Shown here in pieces: positions 31,807 to 34,137 of a stretch of DNA of 34,137 nucleotides; the first letter of the stretch is position 1, and each line of letters opens with the position of its first letter. Location: positions 1-34,137 of the forward strand of contig CADBUU010000059.1 of the NCBI GenBank assembly GCA_902797945.1, written 5' to 3'. Made by a program: the position numbers and the translations under genes. Below the pieces are notes generated by a model, which saw nothing but the letters and a program-made list of their open reading frames with translations, did not search any database and had not been told where the DNA came from. Source of the stretch: an uncultured Eubacteriales bacterium (GTDB lineage: Bacteria > Bacillota > Clostridia > Christensenellales > Borkfalkiaceae).

Positions 31807-33588
31807 ATGAAACAATTCAATCGTGTTTTTGCGCTTCTTTTTGCAGTCGTTATGACGTTAATGGCCTTTACGGCTTGCGGCAATAACAATCCCCCCGAGG
31901 AAAATTCCTCTGTAGAAGAATTTTCAGTAACTTTTGCTAACACTTCATTAAATAAACAAACAGTTGAAAAAGGTTCTACCGTTGCAAGGCCCAACGATCC
32001 CACTAAAGATAATTGCATTTTCGGCGGATGGTTTAACGAAGCAAACTTTCAAACCGAAGTCCAATTCCCGATCACTGTAAACTCCGACGTTACTATTTAT
32101 GCGCAATTCTTCAATTATAAAGAAGCTTTTAAAGAAGCGCGTAACAACACTATCGGAGACACGGTGCCGGGATTTGCATATAACTACACTCTTAACGTAA
32201 ATGCAACTTACAACCGTTTGAGTTTCAATGGAAATTCCGTCGGTTCTGCCAAATATAGCAAGACGGGGGACGTGAATTTTTATGACGAACACACAAACTC
32301 GGGTTCTCTCTTTTATGACGGCTCAAAATATCAGATTCGAAGAGGAACCGTCTTACAGACCATTGCATTGGACGAAAACGACAATATAAACTCTTGTAAA
32401 GTTGAGGAAGTTGATAATAATTATAAATATGATTCGTCTTCTTTTGCCAAAGCAGTTTTTACATACTCCGACGATCAATTAAAGTCCATATCTCCCACGA
32501 ATCAAAAAAATATTTACAAATTAAATACTGCATTGAATTTCTCTTCCGTAATAGCATTGGTCGGTAATTACGTTAACCACCCTATCGTGGCAAGAATTAT
32601 CGGAGAGCTTCCCGAAACATCGGTTAAGACCGGAATGTTCGTTACCTTTTCAAACGGGAAAATCGATTCTTACAGATATGAAATGACAATAGACGTTTCT
32701 AACCTTCAATTCTCTTTGGTTTATGCGTTAAACATAACAGATTCGGGCATAGCCAAAACCATCGTTCCGAGAGAATTCGCGGGTCTTGCTTTATCTTCTT
32801 CCGATATTCAAAGAGAAACCGCCACGGCTGCAGCATTTGTCAATGCTTTCAGAAATAAAACTCAATCCGGATATGATTATTTGGTAAAAACCGGCGTGGA
32901 TTATGGCGCAACCACAGGGGAAATAAATTCCACTTTCGATGGCTCCGCTTTCAGAAAGGTAGATAACGGAGAAGTATACTTCCACAATGACATAGAAATA
33001 GACAGCGATTACAAAAACTCCGATTTATACAAAAATGCCGGTATAGCCGACGTTCACGTCAAACAAACAAGACTTGCCAATGGTCAAGTTCATCTCATTG
33101 AGAAACGAGTATTGGCTGACCGCACGCAGGAGATAACCGACTTTACTCCCGGCGATAATACTTCCTACTATCTCTTCGACGTTCTTTCTCATACAGGAAC
33201 CTACACTTTTGCCAAAGAGACAACCGATAACGGCGTAACGAATTATACCTTTGGGCTCTCCAATTCAGGAGTTGCCGAATTACTAACCTGGTTGAACGCT
33301 TCTCTCGATTTGAATCCTCTTAACGTAGCTACCGCAAATGTGCTTGTATATGGTAATTTTGTTGCAAAATCCATCGATATTAATACAGGAATAATTGTCA
33401 TTAGTGTTAAAGGCGGTGTTCTTGATAGCATTAAGATTACGATTGAAGGCGACGCCACTACCGCATTTGCAGGCTCTGCCGATTTCACGGCATCACGTAA
33501 AGCGCAGATCAAACTCGACTATAAACTCACAGTTAACAGCAAAGGTGACACGTTCGAGCCATACGAAACAGTAAATGCAGCAAAGTAA
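31807..33588 (+). CDS. Lipoprotein with an InlB-type (Listeria-Bacteroides) repeat
   Basis: A 593-residue protein. The N-terminus MKQFNRVFALLFAVVMTLMA followed by FTAC is a lipoprotein signal with acylated C24. About residues 38-101 form one InlB B-repeat-like beta-grasp unit (VTFANTSLNKQTVEKGSTV, CIFGGWFNE, NSDVTIYAQF). The remaining ~490 residues alternate beta-strands and polar loops without a domain I can name; two stretches with similar wording (YDGSKYQIRRGTV and VYFHNDIEID-type segments) suggest repeated beta units. It should be anchored on the outer face of the membrane. It follows the XRE membrane regulator with an AAGGAA ribosome site. Confidence 0.82.
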   Translation: MKQFNRVFALLFAVVMTLMAFTACGNNNPPEENSSVEEFSVTFANTSLNKQTVEKGSTVARPNDPTKDNCIFGGWFNEANFQTEVQFPITVNSDVTIYAQFFNYKEAFKEARNNTIGDTVPGFAYNYTLNVNATYNRLSFNGNSVGSAKYSKTGDVNFYDEHTNSGSLFYDGSKYQIRRGTVLQTIALDENDNINSCKVEEVDNNYKYDSSSFAKAVFTYSDDQLKSISPTNQKNIYKLNTALNFSSVIALVGNYVNHPIVARIIGELPETSVKTGMFVTFSNGKIDSYRYEMTIDVSNLQFSLVYALNITDSGIAKTIVPREFAGLALSSSDIQRETATAAAFVNAFRNKTQSGYDYLVKTGVDYGATTGEINSTFDGSAFRKVDNGEVYFHNDIEIDSDYKNSDLYKNAGIADVHVKQTRLANGQVHLIEKRVLADRTQEITDFTPGDNTSYYLFDVLSHTGTYTFAKETTDNGVTNYTFGLSNSGVAELLTWLNASLDLNPLNVATANVLVYGNFVAKSIDINTGIIVISVKGGVLDSIKITIEGDATTAFAGSADFTASRKAQIKLDYKLTVNSKGDTFEPYETVNAAK

Positions 33589-33903
33589 AAAAAGGGCAAG
33601 GCAAAGCCTTGCTTCAAAGGCCCTTATATAGTTTGTAACTCAACTCAATGTTCGATTTTGTATGAATTTATTATAAACACACAAAATTAACAACTACTGC
33701 CGTGTTCGGCGGCAAACCGCGACTACAAAGCAAAATTTGGCGAAACCCTTAAAGGGCTCCCTCGGCAAGTATCTTCGCCTAACGGCGAACATAAACAAGC
33801 AGCAGTTCGCTTCTTCTCTAAAAAAACCACGAAAAAAGACGGCTTTATGCCGTCTTTTCCCGTGTCTTTGTTGACCGAAATAACTATCGTTAAATTATAG
33901 GCA
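33589..33903. other. Intergenic stretch after the lipoprotein gene
   Basis: It holds a small hairpin GCAAGGC/GCCTTGC (33596-33612) without a T-run, short palindromes such as TTCGCC/GGCGAA around 33774-33788, and the terminator below. I see no supported gene. A 63-codon frame here is low-complexity and lacks a ribosome site. Confidence 0.5.
33832..33858. terminator. Bidirectional terminator between the lipoprotein gene and the pRiA4b-like gene
   Basis: GACGGC (33838-33843), loop TTTAT, GCCGTC (33849-33854), flanked by A6 on the left and TTTT on the right. Confidence 0.85.
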
Positions 33904-34137
33904 TTAGTCCCCAAAAGTTTCTTCTAATATTAAATTGAGACCGTTTATATCTGCCGGAGATGTTTCAATTTCATTAAGTCCCATTGGTCCGCCACAATCG
34001 TCTATTACCATATCGCCTTTCGCTTGCAAAAGTTTAGGACATTCGTAAGACTTAATATCTTCAATTTGCTTAACGACTATTTCAATCTCCCAACCATCCC
34101 CATAATCGTATTCGTATAAAATTTTCTGCATATTCAA
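33904..34137 (-). CDS. pRiA4b ORF-3-like protein, 5' part beyond the window
   Basis: The visible 77 residues read ILYEYDYGDGWEIEIVVKQI, SYECPKLLQAKGDMVIDDCG and GGPMGLNEIE. YxYDxGDxWE and the later D-CGG-P are the signature of the plasmid pRiA4b ORF-3 family (PF07929), of unknown function and often on mobile or accessory DNA. Family members have sequence ahead of this motif, so the first bases of the gene lie past 34137, and the TTG at the window edge is not taken as the start. The stop is at 33904-33906. Confidence 0.75.
   Translation of the reverse strand: MNMQKILYEYDYGDGWEIEIVVKQIEDIKSYECPKLLQAKGDMVIDDCGGPMGLNEIETSPADINGLNLILEETFGD

Noticed and set aside
33723-33914. A 63-codon minus-strand frame after the lipoprotein gene
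   Set aside because: No ribosome site, composition unlike a protein, and it spans a terminator hairpin; it may be part of a dispersed noncoding repeat.
1-34137. CRISPR arrays, insertion sequences, integrases, rRNA
   Set aside because: No regularly spaced direct repeats, no transposase or recombinase motifs, and no rRNA sequence were seen on either strand.

Overview
The window reads as a chromosomal segment of a Bacillota, most likely a gut-type clostridium. This rests on strong TTGACA-N17-TATAAT promoters, GGAGG ribosome sites, a CdaA diadenylate cyclase, an ATP-type PEP carboxykinase, YnbB- and YoaP-like proteins and two surface proteins with SipW-type signal peptides. No taxonomic marker gene is present, so a finer placement (for example a Christensenellales-like lineage) is only a guess.

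Layout. 1-3.3 kb (minus): an operon of iron-containing alcohol dehydrogenase, HAD-IIA phosphatase and a GlpA-like FAD oxidoreductase that runs off the left edge. 3.3-4.6 kb: divergent ybaK and rsuA from a 74-bp spacer in which both start codons sit at the predicted transcription start. 4.6-8.0 kb (minus): a coupled operon of a PlsC-type acyltransferase with a zinc-ribbon tail, an alpha/beta hydrolase and a YnbB-like PLP lyase. 8.1-11.5 kb (plus): a DUF1846 gene and pckA, each with its own promoter and terminator. 11.7-18.1 kb (minus): two ~990-residue exported proteins with nearly identical signal peptides and promoters, the promoters carrying a tandem operator-like repeat. 18.2-21.5 kb (minus): GH38 alpha-mannosidase and SGNH hydrolase. 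21.5-27.0 kb (minus): an MBL hydrolase, a ComEC lacking its C-terminal nuclease domain, holA, cdaA, a 36-residue membrane peptide and aspartate kinase. 27.1-27.75 kb (plus): a 6S RNA candidate, a tRNA-Glu copy disrupted by a hairpin-rich insertion, and an intact tRNA-Glu(CTC).

From about 27.75 kb rightward the base and codon use becomes more AT-rich and the content accessory: a gene remnant, an AbrB-ABC transporter cassette, a YoaP-like acetyltransferase, an XRE regulator with zinc-ribbon and membrane segments paired with an InlB-repeat lipoprotein, and the edge of a pRiA4b ORF-3-like gene. This looks like material inserted next to the tRNA.

The best candidates for something undescribed are the shared dual-operator control of the two SipW-type proteins with a hairpin-rich leader on one of them, the cdaA-orf36-lysC arrangement, the tRNA-Glu with a T-loop insertion, the doubly leaderless ybaK/rsuA divergon, and the membrane-tethered XRE/lipoprotein pair.
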